Assembly: GCA_035041965.1 (NCBI GenBank)
Contig: JAPYMA010002005.1
Coordinates: 59,903 to 123,902, forward strand
DNA: 64,000 nt
Direction of reading: 5' to 3'
Origin: Anisakis pegreffii
Lineage: Eukaryota; Nematoda; Chromadorea; Rhabditida; Anisakidae
A program made the translations under genes and the position numbers. The notes beneath the pieces are model-generated. The model was not told where the DNA came from. It ran no database searches and worked only from the letters and a program-made list of their open reading frames with translations. Below are positions 13,467 to 27,500 of this stretch, piece by piece (the stretch's first letter is position 1; the number at the start of each line of letters is the position of its first letter).

Positions 13467-16400
13467 ATGTTGAACGTGATTGGACGGCTGTTACACCACT
13501 TCATAAAGATGCTGTTCTTATTATTATTATTTTTATTATTGTTTTGTGGTTCTGCTCTTGTCGATGCTATTCAACCGATCTCGTTAGATAAAAGTCAATG
13601 TCAAGCACTAAGACCCGGTGACTGTGACCCTTATTCATGTGCTGGTACCTGTGAGGCTAAATATGTTCGCTTTTGGGACTCAAGACTCAAACTCGATCGT
13701 ACCTCTAAAAGCTGTCAATGTGTCGAGGTAAACAGCCATTTTTGATTTTATGTTCTTCAACACATCTAACTTACTCACAACTTTTTGCACAAGCGCACTT
13801 AATTTATGCTTATGTTTCGATTTCTCATAGGTATTTTAACCTCAGCCCATTTCTTCTCAAAATTCATACTTTTCTTTCACGCTGTTTCATTCGGATTTTC
13901 ATGACGACAGGCAAAGTTTTCCCTCTTAGAATATTCATATGCACATGAAAAGTCACAACGATTAGTTTTTTTTTTTTGTGATTGCTGTTCGTACTAATTA
14001 CCATTTGTGCTTGTGTATATGTGATGAAATAGATGTTACGCACGTTTGATGCATATTATCGAAGCAAAGTAATGATACGTCAAATTCTTCCATAATTTTT
14101 GATTCTATTCAAACGATTTTCTGGTAAATCGGTGTAATTTGAACCTATCCCGTGCTCAAACCATGTCCTCTAGATGTAAAGTCAAGTTTAAACGAGCATA
14201 TCCCAACCAATATCAAACAATGAAAATATTTTTCACCCCACCATAGATGTAGAAGCGTTGTGATATGGATTTTTGTGATAACGAATCAAAGCATTGATTT
14301 GCCCATTCAGCGTATCTCTGAATATGGATAAATGCAGCAGTAGTGCGTTAATCGCGAATCCGTTATTAATGAAGCTTCTTTTTTGGTGCGCTCGTTAACT
14401 CGCTGCATTGTTTTTCTCAGCGGAACTCGTTGACGGTAAATTCCACCAAAATTGCTTTTCAGCGATACTGATTAACGATAACTGTCAGTACTTTTCTTTG
14501 AGTCAATTTTTGTTCTCTTCCCACTAATTCGTTAATCTTCGTCTTACAGAGACTGCTACTTTTTTACAGCAGCAAGATTTGTCATAAGATAGTGCCGTAC
14601 CGCCGACCTCGAAAGTGTCTGAACGATTCAAAGCCTAACCCTCAGCCCCAACCTATGTATATTGATCTTTGGACTTCCTAAACAATCGTTCTTAGTCGCA
14701 GAACATTGTACTTATTGCAGTGCAATTTGCAAGTGGTCTTCGTAATAATTTGATTAGGTTGATGGAGATGAAAAGCTGTAATTATGCTTCTCATGCCTTT
14801 GCGCTTCGCGACTTCCCCCTCCCCCTCCCCCCCTCCTTCTTGTCTCCCTCTTTCACTGCTGTGAAAACTGCCAAACCTCCAACTCGAACAGTCTATGTAA
14901 CTGTCATCTTCCTTCTTCAGTAATCTGGTGCTCGCGCGCGAAATATCAGAAAGAAATCGAAAATTTTTTTCACTGATCAAAACTGATCGTGTGCACTATC
15001 AAAGAAGTCGATTCCGTGACTCCCCCTAAATCAGCCAAGCATTGCGATTATCGGAAGAAATTTCCTGATACTGTAAACACTGCATTTTCAAATATCGGGC
15101 ATTCACAATAATGTGGGATGGTTTACTTTTCGAGCGTTGCAGACTTGAATCGCCTCACAGAAACTTTGTGAGGCGATTCAAGTTTGTGAGGCGATTCAAG
15201 TCTAAAAAAACTCATCAAAAAACTCATCTTAATATATCAAAAAATTGTTGAATAGTGAAGAAAAATTGTGGAACATAACAAGGTAAGCTAGATCATAAGA
15301 AAGTGAATCGCCTAATGATTGTTTTTTTCGGAATGATGCACAGTGCGACCGCAAACTCTGAGAGCTAAATTCAAATGAGCCGATTAACGATAGCTATTAA
15401 TGGACTCAACTTTCTAATTAACTTATTAGCGAATGTGACTGCTGATTTTTACGAACAGCCGCGCTATCAGCGAAGAAATTACGTTAATTTCTCGTTAGCG
15501 GTGTTATTAGCAACGGAACAGAAATATATGTTCGAATTGGATCAGCCTTCAACGAAGCTGACTTTTTTCACCACCATGTCTAACACTTTATGAGTGTAAT
15601 CGCAACCTTGTTCATAAACTCAACTCATATTCTTCGTTTTTTAAGTGATTCTCTGGAACCAACTGTCTCTCTCGCAGCACAATTTCGAATCTTATTTTTC
15701 TGGCGTTATTCTTTGATTGTCATATTTTGGCTCATCTTTCAAGAGCATTTCTCTTCGTATCGTCTCACATGTTTTTTATATCAGAAAAAAACTGAAGCTT
15801 TGAAGAATAACAAATATCATTTTGAACGTTCGCGGTAAGCATCACTACTTTTTGAACGAACAGTTGGGTTAAGATTAATTGAGTTGAACACGAAAAATTA
15901 ATGTTCCTCTCAAGTGTTCGATGCACTTCGCACAATCACACCGATGAACATATATTCAAAGTGTCGTCTCATAATTTAACATAGTAGTTTATGGTTTCGC
16001 TTAAGCATTCTTAATAAATAAAATGATAAGTAACCGCCTAAAGATTCATCGAACAGATAACTATCAGATATCTTCATCACATATTTCTTTACCGTCTGTC
16101 CTCTTGTCAGTACGGAACTAATTCGCATCCGAATACCGTTATAAAGCAAGAGAACTCAATTCGAAAGATACCTCAATGAGCGTTCGCATGAACAGTCATT
16201 CAATTGGTTCATAACAACTGGATCTGATGGATATTGCGGAAGCAAAGCGGAGAATTCAGTGTATATAGATACAAACTTGTGAAATATTTGTAGTGATGTA
16301 AATGAATGGAAAAGGAAATATGTAAAAAAGAGCTGTGAGTGATCAATTAGGATTTTACTGCTGAACTGCTTTCATCAATCTCTATTCAAATAACTTGTTT

Positions 16401-17452
16401 TTTTTTTTCAATCGAAAGCTCAAATCTCTGTTCCTGCTGGATTCAGCCATAAAAACTCTAAGTGAGTCGTTCACATCCTTGATCGCATATGATCTTTTGC
16501 CCCACTTAGCACTCTCACACATTCATTTTGTGAACTTTCAAACGTGCAATCGCTAGTGTTAGATTTATCGCTTGCACAGATCGCTAAAGATAGAACCAAC
16601 AAATGTCAATCGAAGCGGTAACAAACATCGCTCAGTCCATTTATCATTTGAGATTCATTTAGAGAATGCGCGTATGAAAGGATAATGATAAATTAAATGT
16701 TGAAAAGAAAAATATTCGGAAAAAGTTGAATGAAATCATATAAAGTTGGCAGAAAATTAAAACAACCAAGTCGTCTAAGTGAACAGCTCATGACTCGATG
16801 AATTTGTGAAATAGTTTTTATTTGGGAATGTGTTGACACCTTCATCAACCGATAATGCGTGTTCCCAAGCAGGATATCGCACCCCGAAAAAATAGCGTCC
16901 TTTTGTCTGTAATCTAACGATAAGAAGTAACATTGTAAAAACAAATGATGTCATCTTCATTCATGCAATACAGTTACAGTACTGGTCCGTTGTGCAGTTC
17001 TCATATGAACTTATTAATCTGCTTTCTGCCTAACACATTTTAAGAGTACTGTTAAAATTCAACTGCAAAAAAATTTTATAGCCATTTATAAGATGTGTAT
17101 TAAAAGTAAATGAAGTGATTGATCTCAGGAGCCAGTGTGCAGCATAGTGGGGATGCATGCTTATTCGGGTTGTCGCTCTTACGATCACCTCTCACCAACA
17201 GCACAGAAACTCGTACGTCTTTGGACCGTATCGGAACGAGATCGTGCTGAGATGCGTAGATCGTTGAATCGTTTATCGTTGCGAAATTTGGATCGTTTGC
17301 GGCATCGACAACTTATGAACGCATATTCACGGTTTTGCTGCAGAACAATACGTAGTGGGTCTGCGTCAATGCTCATGCCGCACTTCAGGCTGATCAGTTA
17401 TACTCTTATTGTTAATTTATTCATATCAACATTTCTGTTGCTAATGTCATAA
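13467..17452 (+). CDS. Secreted Cys-rich protein, probably membrane-anchored at its C-terminus
   Basis: Two exons, 13467-13727 and 17129-17452, join in phase 0 (GAG|GTAAAC..CTCAG|GAG) to give 194 residues. The N-terminus has a leucine-rich signal peptide (MLFLLLLFLLLFCG) ending near VDA. The body holds closely spaced cysteines (KSQCQAL, GDCDPYSCAGTCEAK, KSCQCVEEPVC, SGCRSYD), then an Arg-rich helical part (SERDRAEMRRSLNRLSLRN) and a CC pair. The C-terminus is a hydrophobic tail directly before the stop (TLIVNLFISTFLLLMS), as in GPI-anchored proteins. The 3.4 kb intron may hide a further phase-0 exon. I do not recognise the family. It lies opposite to its neighbours on the minus strand. Confidence 0.6.
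14811..14845 (-). other. G-rich tract on the minus strand (possible quadruplex)
   Basis: The plus strand reads C5-T-C5-T-C7-T-C2 at 14815-14836, giving runs of seven, five and five guanines on the minus strand. The longest run can supply two tetrad strands, so a four-strand quadruplex is possible. It lies in the long intron of the 13.5-17.5 kb gene. Confidence 0.5.
15141..15203. repeat. Perfect inverted repeat with a duplicated right arm
   Basis: AGACTTGAATCGCCTCAC at 15141-15158 is the exact reverse complement of 15186-15203. A second right arm at 15168-15183 pairs with 15143-15158 over 16 bp. The two right arms are direct repeats of about 18 bp. The arrangement gives two alternative hairpins. 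It lies within an intron. Confidence 0.85.
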
Positions 17453-20400
17453 TTGTTTATGTATTGGGTGCATTTTTGATTCAATTAGCATTCCATCGTT
17501 AGCGCGTTTCTGTGCTCTTAAATGTTCTTAGAAGATGTACAGTTTAAGATCGTGCAATCCACCTTCGATACATTTGAACATTTTGTATTTTTACGGTAAT
17601 TTTGCATATTCGATCCAAATTTCTGCTTAAATTCGATTAGAGAAAGGCTCGGGTTCGTCAGAATTCAGAAAACTGGCGGTTGAGTATCGAATCTATGCAA
17701 CCGATTTAATCGACAAAGAGAGATAAACAGATATATTAGACCGAAAATTTCCGAGAGCCCAATCAGTTTCGTTTGCAAGCGAAAAGCGTGCAGCCGAAAA
17801 GTCGCTGAAAGGTTTCAATAGCTCTTCGCGTGCTTTTGATAATCAAGCGAATCTGATTTCAATCAGTGTCGAAGGTGCATTCTTAAACGATATCGAACCA
17901 TTATGTGAGCGATTTTGGTGCAATCCGTTGTGCTCTACTTTCACTCAGAATGAATGATTATATGTCATATTTTATTGATTGTTTGTTGATTCCTTTAAGA
18001 CGTGATAATGATTGATATCGCATCAACGCACTACGTATTATTGTAAAGTAATCTGGATTAGCTGATGAATTTTAAAATTCTCAATGTTTTATTTTACACT
18101 AATGAATTTGTTTCGTTCACTTCAGCACTGCTAATGTACGTAGAAAAAAACCACAGCATTATAATCTATATAGTTCACAGGTGGGAAAGGAAATTCATCA
18201 AGATAAAAATTTTACGACATGATGTGATTCATGATGATGACTTCGGCGATATATTGGGTACGGAAGATGTTGATTTGAAGAATTCAAAACGAACACTTCA
18301 ACTACGAATAAGAATAGTTGCTTTTAAGAACACGAATTACTGTCTGTTGTTCACAAGTACATACAATTGTTGAACTTAAATTGCAGCTGTGCTATTATTG
18401 TTGTTGTTGTTCCACTGAAGGATGTTATGAAGTGGTGAAAACAATGGGATATTCGATGAAGAAGAGAAGAAAATTACAACGATCGTTTTACAAAGTGTTC
18501 GGATAGTTTATTGGTGACATATATCGTGCTCTGATTCAGTAATCGTTTGTTTGCTGGCCATAAGTTGGTCTAGCTGACAGCTGTTTGCGAACATAATGCA
18601 GAGAGCAATTGTTTGAATAGATGACGATGATGTGATTTTTGATTGCTCTTTATAATATGGCTGTGTTCATTAGAGGTTCATTACAACTTAATTACAACAC
18701 TTTTCACTAATCATCAACACAACAATGTGCAAACGAATTACGATAAATATCTGCAGGGACTTATTTCTTTCTCATCAACGCAATAAAAGCAACTGTGGTT
18801 TTTTGAGTGTAAATAAAATGTGATTTGTGATGGCGTTTTTGAGCTATTTTGGCTAATGGTAAAATTTTTTATGAGCACTTTCTTGAACTGTTGCATAACA
18901 CTTTGCTCGTTGGACAGCCGTGCAGACAAAGTGATCCCTGGTTAATATTTTCGGTCCGAAACGATTCGGATCTGAATCATCCAGTACAACAACAAAAATG
19001 ACTTCCTCGACGAACACTAACTGTTGAGGCTGTAAAAGTTGTTCTGAACAAGGATTGTGCCTAGTGTTTGCACGAGATCTCGGTTATACCGAATACCGGT
19101 ATTAGGAAAGCGATAGCGATCTCGAGATTCGTGGTGTCGATATTCGCGGTGTTTCCGGTAGTCATTTTAAGTGAATTCGATAGTATATCGATCACGACTG
19201 GAGCATGAATCACACCCACTTTTGTTTTTGTCGTACTTTTTGTTGAATTTCTTGAGCTTTGATGAGTGATTTACTGAAGAAATTGTTTTCTGAATAATTG
19301 TGAGCACACTGGCTCAAAAAGAATGTGTTGAACAAGTCACATTCCTATATCTCAAAAGCTGCTTTTCGATACCGGTATCATATCGGTATTGAAAAATGAT
19401 ACCGATATTAATGCCGATCTCGGTATTGAGAAAATGGTCGATATTTTGATGATTCTCAGGCACAGTTAGTATTTTGCAAACACTAACTGTGCCTGAGAAT
19501 TATCGGGAACCCATTTGAAGAGTGGCTCGAAGTCGGGTGTAAAGCGATGATGCTCTAAAAAATTATGAATGATGGTTGAGTTGAAGTATCTTCGTGGTAC
19601 GAGACATTATCACGATTTCGGAACGAACACTCATATTTCGAGATTGCTCTGAATGGGTCCCTTGATTGTGGCTAGCGAAAAACTTTTGTAGAGTACAATT
19701 GTCTGGATAAATGTTAATCGAACGTGCAATTAGAACAAGCGTGTAGAATATGAGCAATAATCATCATCCCATTCGCACAGTTGCCGCGCCGCATATATTC
19801 ACGTTATTCGTGATCGTTTAATATCTGTCTGGTGAAAATGGCTGAGAATAAAATATGAAATTAGCAACCCAATGAAACAGACGAGTCGATGTGTTTCTTT
19901 ATGAAAAACAAAAGAAATTTCCGTCGTCTGAATTTGTAACTCATTCACTTTTCTCAGTAAAATAATGTAATTCCGTTTATTTTCCAGTTGATTTCTCCCA
20001 TATTCATAACAATCAGAAAGGTTTACATAGATCACATGACCGAGAAATTTTTATTTATGAATAGAAATAATGAATATTCAGAAACATTCTACATCGACCA
20101 TATAAAAATGATTTTGTAATAAACGCTTGAAAAAGAACTTGTAACGATATGATGAGATGTTGTTATGTTGCTGTGGAGGATGAATTCATTGAAATAATTG
20201 AAACTCAATTCGAAAAGGGAAGGCGTTGAGCAAACAAACTCTGCTCAATGAGGCGTTCAGGAGGGGAGTACCAGTTCAGACTATGTGGCTGATATGTCAG
20301 TGCTAAATTCCATTGCTATCCTAAGAATTCTGCACTTCGATTCTGACAAATATTACAGTGACAGCAAGTTTCACTGCGGTCTAGCCGGGTAATCTCTGCA

Positions 20401-21597
20401 TTAAGATCAATTAATTCGCCATTTTCACTCATAACTACCAACACTATTCAGAAGTGCCGCAGTCCCAGACCTTTGCAACAACAACATCGCAATAATTTTC
20501 AAGCAAAATTTATGCTCTGCAACAAGGAACAAATATTCGGATGAGATTTGAAGTTAAATTGATTAGTGCTGCTGAGCCTAAAAGGAATCAAAATTAGTTG
20601 ATCATCTGCGTTCAGTTGATCTGCTCATAGTTTTTTTTATTCCCTTGCATTAACAGTAATGTATAAATAGTAAAGATGAGAAATAATGCTTCGAAAAACT
20701 TTCTTGGCAATAAATTTATTAGACTGAACATCGAAGCTAAATTCGACATGAAAAGAAATTCAAACGTTTACGATTTGGTAACTATCCTATTAAATATTCG
20801 AATAATGTGGAAACAAGACAGTTTCTTATGATTATCAATGAACATATAATTATGGTTAGATGAAGCACAGAATATGGAAAAAAAAAACAGTCTGAGATCA
20901 CATTCTCCTACACAAATATTCTATGGTTATACATGCAGCTGACAAAAGGCAGAAATAAATTGTTCAGGTTCTGAAATGAAAGCACTACAATTCATGGAAT
21001 TAAAGTTATAGATACGAACAAATCATACTGATTCAAATTACATCGCTAATGAATGAACCTATCACCAGGTCAAAGGATGTTTGCGTTTGTTCGATCCACT
21101 GAGCGTAACAGATCCATAGTATAGATCCAGTTTATACATATATTCGCACTGATCAGGAGCATTTTAACTGCACGATCGAAGTGGCTATTGCAAGAGGTAT
21201 TATGCATGTGAACGAGAAAAGATCACTAACTTCCGACTAGTTTAATTATAAATCGGGACTAGTATTGAGACTGAATTGAGTAAGCAAAGAGTATTTCATT
21301 TCAGATGCGGTTCTATTTGATAGGGATCAGAACAGTGGGCTTTTGACGAACTTCAACGATAAAGCAACGATGTGAGAGTGTGGAGCATAGCAGAAGGCCG
21401 CAAAAATATTAATATTAACCATTCTACTACCGTTCCGATTAGCAAATTGATCTTTCACGATGAATTGATACACGAAGTTGTAATTTTGAAGTGTCCATTC
21501 ATTAATTCTCAAGTTTCGACTGACTAAGAAGCATTCTAAGGTATTGTGTGCGGTCACGAAATCACAACATATGCAGGTCTATTTCAAAGCAATTCCT
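17453..21597. other. Intergenic stretch with a MITE-like element
   Basis: No gene model could be supported here. Open frames near 18065-18506 have no splice signals and low-complexity composition. The notable content is the palindrome-rich element at about 19062-19500, described separately. The downstream end of the glutamate decarboxylase gene lies at 21598. Confidence 0.35.
19062..19500. mobile_element. MITE-like palindromic element with terminal inverted repeats
   Basis: An 11-bp terminal repeat TAGTGTTTGCA at 19062-19072 is matched by its reverse complement at 19475-19485. The right end also holds a perfect 19-bp inverted repeat (19452-19470 and 19482-19500, 11-nt loop). Inside are many short palindromic words such as ACCGGTAT, ATACCGATAT, TCTCGGTATT and GATCTCGAGATT, typical of degenerate non-autonomous DNA transposons. 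No transposase frame is present. Confidence 0.6.
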
Positions 21598-24500
21598 CTA
21601 CATATCTTTACCGATCTCAATGATTTCTTGAATAAGAAAATCCAAATCCTGTCTGGTGATCGCTTGATTTGAAATGATCATTCTGAAGAAATTTGGCCGC
21701 TGTTTGTCGGGTTGATAGCCAACCATCGTCGTGCCACGTTCCATCATCTTTGCCTTTATCTTCGGTGCGATCTGTGAATACACTTTGATTAATTGACATC
21801 AACTGGACGTGTCATTGAGTACCTCTAAGTAAAATGAACGATTTGTTTCGGGAATGAAGTTTTGAAAGTGTCATCCGGAACAATTATGAGCAACAGAAAT
21901 GAAAAGAATTTTTGAACATTGCAGAGAACACTATTGTAAGATGCTGAACAGTGCACTGAAAGTGAGATGACTCTCGTCGTGGGCATGAAATGTCTCGAAA
22001 GGCACAAGGTTAAAATGTTGTTCAAGCAAACGCTTCATTATATTATGAAAAAAGCGAACAAGACCTTCTCAAGACGAGCTTTCTTCTCGGGCGCATCCAT
22101 GTGTCTAATGCTTGGTGGAATGTACCAAAAGCAAATATTCAAATATTCGGGCTGAAATTGCTCAGTCAATCTCATTACAGATTCCAAAGTATCACGAACT
22201 AAACTGTTGCCAATTCTGATGAATCAGAACCACCGCTCGATGTGAAAACATAGCAAATTTCGCGATAAAGTTCGAAAACTTTGAGGTATCTTGTGGAAAG
22301 TGCGTAACTTCCTTCAATGTTTCAGTGTTTTCGTAATGTATTCCAAGACTATAAAATTTGAAGAAAGCACAAACAATTTGAACAAATTAATATTCGAACC
22401 GGGTCGATTACAAGTTCATATCCTTCAGTTTGACGAATTTTTGCCGTAAAGTAGGCAGCCAAATCCATGAGTCTGTTGATCTGTTTTCGATATCCTTCCG
22501 TGCCCTGAAATCACAAATTTCAATGTTCCGCTCTCTATTCATTAATTGTAATTTATCTGAGTTCCTCAAAATCAAGTAGCCGTGTGTAAAAAGAGTTATT
22601 TTTAACTATTCATTATCAACCGATTAATATTGTCATGAAACACTGATGTTGGTTGTAATTCATTCATGAATAATCCTCCAAGGAAAATGTTCTACGACAG
22701 CAGGTTCCATCGAAACTTGTAAACCCTTCTGAAGAGTACGGCAATAGCGTCTAGCATTCTGATACGTCACCAGCAAACGGATTGGCCGTTTCAAATCAGT
22801 CTCTGCGTGCCTGAACCGAAGGAGAAGGCCATTCTGTATGCCGTAGTATCTAATCGACATATCGACACATCAACGCTCAAACGTCGTCCCATCACACCCA
22901 AGAAAGTTCTCCACTTCAACAAGATCTGCCAAACAAACTTTCATCAAAAAACGTGCAAAAAGCCTACTTTCGAGCGCCACATAAGCCAAAGCTTGAAGAT
23001 ATCATTATGTCTGCCACATTGCATTGCTTTATCGCCAGTGTCATAACTCACGTCATAGGGTTTATCTTGTTGAAACAAATAGTCGGCAGACATCTGATTT
23101 GTTTGGAACAGGAGACCCTGAAATTGCTTTATTTCAGCATTCTTCAATAAAAATCACTTAGCATTACTGGAGGACTTCTGATTAGGGAAAGTGATAAAAT
23201 TTTTGAACGATACTGACTAATAACTATTCAAAATTCATCTCTGAATCGTCAACTAACTTGGATAACCTCAATGATCAATTATCATTTCACACTCATTTGC
23301 TTCCGTCAACAAAAAATTCAACGCAATGATTCATTCAAAATGTTCAATTATTTCCTGAATTTGTGTCTAAAGTAAATCAGTTTTTTAGTTTATCACTATT
23401 GATTGGCTTATGTTTGTTGCGATCCAATTCATTCCAAGCCTGTTTTCATGCCCAATGAATGCAAGATGAAGTGAAGTGAAGAAACATGAAGAAATATTTG
23501 ATTTTTTTAAAATACAACATTACGGGATGGTAGAAAGTATTCAATGGATGCTAATGCATATGAATATGTTGAGGATGGATGGTTAAAATAAGTCTTATGT
23601 ATAAAGAGATAGATATATGCATTAAAAAGTAAAAAGTACGAGGTAAAGAGGGTTTTCTCTCACGTCTTGTCTTATGAAGCACGCACTACACTGCAACAAT
23701 GCACCCATTAGTTTGTGTGGATTCCAGGTCACCGATTGTGCTCTTTGAATTCCGTCCAGATAGTGTCGGTGCTCTGGCGATAGCAACAAACCACCTCCCC
23801 ATGCTGCCTAAAGAAATTCGTTGTATTTTATGCAGATGATAAAGCTTTTGTGTGAGGAATGGGCTTGTTCTTGTGGTAGCACAGTGGCCAGCGGATGGTA
23901 CCATATGACGGCTGATCAATCGCTCATTTCTGATTCTGACCACAATTCATGCATGTTTTCATGAATGCACAGTTTATGAAAGACAATACGACTCACATCA
24001 ACATGGAACCAAATGTTATGACGTTCGCAAACGTTCGCGATTTGATTCAACGGATCCCATGCTCCATAAACAGTTGTACCAGCCGTCGCGCAAACAAAGA
24101 ATGGTACCAATCCTTCAACAAATAACGTCCTTCTTGGTTTTGTTGTAATGAAATTTGAGTGCATTTTGCCCCGCTTCTATCCTTAGGCAGGCAATTTATG
24201 AATAGTGATGTCTCATAAACCTCTGTTAACATTCAGTTTGAAACGTTGCTGATATTCGGACCTCGTCCCTCTCAGCACTCAATTCTTGCTCAGCATATAA
24301 CTCTTCTTGTATTGCAATATCGAGAGTTCGTTCGGAGGAAATGCAAAACACGATTTTATATGCTCGTAACATTCAACATTAAACGGCTTACGATGCAAAA
24401 TTGTTCTAGAGGATATATTATGAATTGTGTGAGGTGAAATCAATAGAAACGAGATTGATGGTTACTTGGATTGCTTAGAAGGGATACGAGAGGAACGGGA

Positions 24501-27500
24501 AGATAAATTCATCTTTCAAAGGATTTAGCCTTAATCACGCATCATTTCACCGATTATTTCATCGTGATCCCTTTAATACCCATCGATACAAAGCAATTTC
24601 AAATTGGTTTTTTGTTTTCATTCATTGAGAACACTGGCAATAGTCATATTTTGTTAGAAGTCGTTTTTGAGTGCCACTTTTGGGGACGGACGCTCAAAGA
24701 AAGAGAACAAATTATGCATGATGAGATTATGTGTGTTTTATGATGGGCGATTATTGTTTTAAAAGATCATTTTTATGATGACCATCTCTTTTGCACTGCA
24801 AAATACGTTGCTCGAGAGCTTCTGGGATCATACGACCACGAGAATCAGTCGGTATATTGAAACAATTATCTGTTCCAATGCCAGTCACTGCGGCAGCTCC
24901 TTTGATCGAATAGTGACTCTGCAATATGAGGATTACCAAAGAAAAGAGCTGATCCTGTTGTTTGCATATACAACAATTTTCAGTCCAATAATGGGATTGC
25001 ATTGACTATATCTAAAGGGACTGTGAATACAAGCATACATTACATGGGCATCCCCTGCAATTTCCTCTCAGATTACCTAATATTTGAATTCATTCCTCTC
25101 AAGCATTATATTGCCGCAGATTATTCGATTAAAACATTCATGAAAATAGCATCCCGTGAAAAAATCGAAAAAAAAGTGTTTTTTAATGTTTTCAACAAAT
25201 CATAAATGCGATACAACGAACATCTTCAGACGTGAACACGCATAAAGTTGGCATATCGCATTGTCCAAGTGGTTTCACTCTTGGAAAATGATGATGTCTA
25301 GCCGCATTCATAGCATACAAATTCGCCAGTGCACCACCTAATAAAAATTAATGTCTGCTTAATGGAACATTATTGTTGAACGAGGAACCTGTAGGAAGTA
25401 GTGATCATCCCTCTCTGTCACTTTTCAATCGCGTTATTCAATTACCATTGGGGTATCAGCTTTTTCAGCTCACGTGAAAATTTTAAACATTTGTGATGAT
25501 AATTCAGTGTTGTTTTTTTCATCTCTTTTTTTTCGAATATACTGCAGGATTCTTTGTAAATCTTCAGGTGTTTTCCGCAACATATGAAAATTTATGAGAA
25601 AGACCATTGAAGTATGAGAAAATGTTTGCAATGCAAGCAGACAGATAGTAATAAACATAAATAAATAAGTAGCAATACCAGGTGCAAATATCGCATCTCC
25701 TTCTGGCCATCCGATCAGTTCGATCATTTTCTTAATCACTTCTTTCTCCATCAATATGAACACTGGTGCGATTTCATATGTGAACCTGTTGCAAAGAGTT
25801 ATTTATGTGCGATAAAAAGCCTAATGTCATTCACCAAATGAAAAATATGAAAAGTTGGTTGAGAATACTGAATGAAAGGAGCCCTATGCTTGGATTTTTT
25901 TCAGTTCAACAGACTAGAAATGATGGTATTCGTCGGGTAGTAGCATTGCCAGTGTAATTTCTTCATAAGTCCAAAACAAGCAATGAACAGTCAATGCATA
26001 AGTGAACGAACATGTTCGTATTGGCAGTTGCAGTTAGCCACTCACCAGCCATCGCCACCAAATCGAGTCCGCATGAAATCTGATTGAAGAATCGAGGATG
26101 TCCTGTTCGCACACCCAGTCGCAATACCTCACGACAGTTCTGAATGTTCACCCGATGCACTATCAGAAATCATTTATCGTTAATCATTAAATCGCTTAGT
26201 TAGTGAAGTATTCATTTACGATGACATTCATTTAACAAGCTCGAAAGATAACATAGAAAATCACCGAATACATGGTAAGTCAGAAAACTTTCGTGGAGAT
26301 TCAGTGAATGATCGTATGAAGCGTTCAAGAGCAACGAAATGCTTCACTGATCAGGAGAATATCCGAGTGAAAGCAAAAAAGGGAAACCTCGATGAGCTGA
26401 GCCAACGTTTCAGGATGATCAGGAATCGAGAGATCAATGAGCTGTTGCATTTCTTCAGGATGATGAAAATCCAGTATTTTACTCTTACGATCGTTCTCTT
26501 CCTTAATATACTGCAGAAGAACGTCGACTATTTCCTTCAGGAAGTGTTCCGTTTCGTTCCAATTACTCACATTTTGCGGTAGAATATCTGTTAATGATCT
26601 CATAAATGAATGACAAATAGAATGATGCTGAATGCCAACGTTCTAATGCAGAATTTATTTCAGAAAGTGCTTGTCATGAACGACTGAAGCGCAAAGTCGA
26701 ATGACAGAGTTGCAAATGAATCGTTGTTTTCTTATTAATGTTGTTGATTTAATGCGTTTTCATCGGCTGGTTATGAAGTTTGATTTATTTATGGCACTGT
26801 TGGCACGATTGTATTTGTTATCTTCGCGAGTTTTAGTTGATCAGTGAATAAAACTTAAAAATTCTACTGCCAATTTTCGAAGTTTGTAAATAGCATTTTG
26901 AGTAATTTACATATCGCGATTCTCATCTGAAAGTGCACTTTACAGCGCAAAAATTGTGCTAATTGTGACGTTGCTCTCGAATATGAAGAAATTATTAATG
27001 AGTGGAAGAGTGATTTCATTCTTTAGTGTCCTTTCGAATTATTTCTCTCATTGTCAGTTGAAAATCTCTTGGAGATGCTTTTTGGAATTGATTTACTGAG
27101 AGTTTTTGCAGTTAAAAACTTCTCTTATGTTGTCTTCTTAAGAAGCACTTCGATGTTATTTTACGTATGCACAAATAGACTCGAGAAAACATCGCAATGC
27201 AATGACTGTTGACAGGAGGTGAATCAAGCTGAAGCAGAATTGCGGGAAAGTAGACAATTTTACTTATGATTTACCAGTTTCGAGTTTTGCAAGGGTTCAT
27301 AGAGTTATGTATTTGCTCTTTTCAGATCAGTCTAGTTTAAGTTACCAACACTATTCGACTTCGAGTAAGATAAGTTTTTATCAATGATGAAACGAGATGG
27401 CAAATGCGAGAATGCATCAAAACATGAAGTGAATAGTTCATTAATTGTTTTCGGAATTGATCATCAGTTTATGGATGAAGATAATCGAATGATGAGAACG

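Noticed and set aside
15375..15838. Two plus-strand ORFs inside the long intron of the 13.5-17.5 kb gene
   Set aside because: No acceptor/donor pairs in phase; composition is that of AT-rich repeats (TTAGCG words).
22944..23046. Plus-strand frames overlapping glutamate decarboxylase exons
   Set aside because: These are antisense shadows of conserved decarboxylase exons.
26304..26582. Plus-strand ORF of 92 codons
   Set aside because: Antisense of decarboxylase exon 2 (LDFHHP block).
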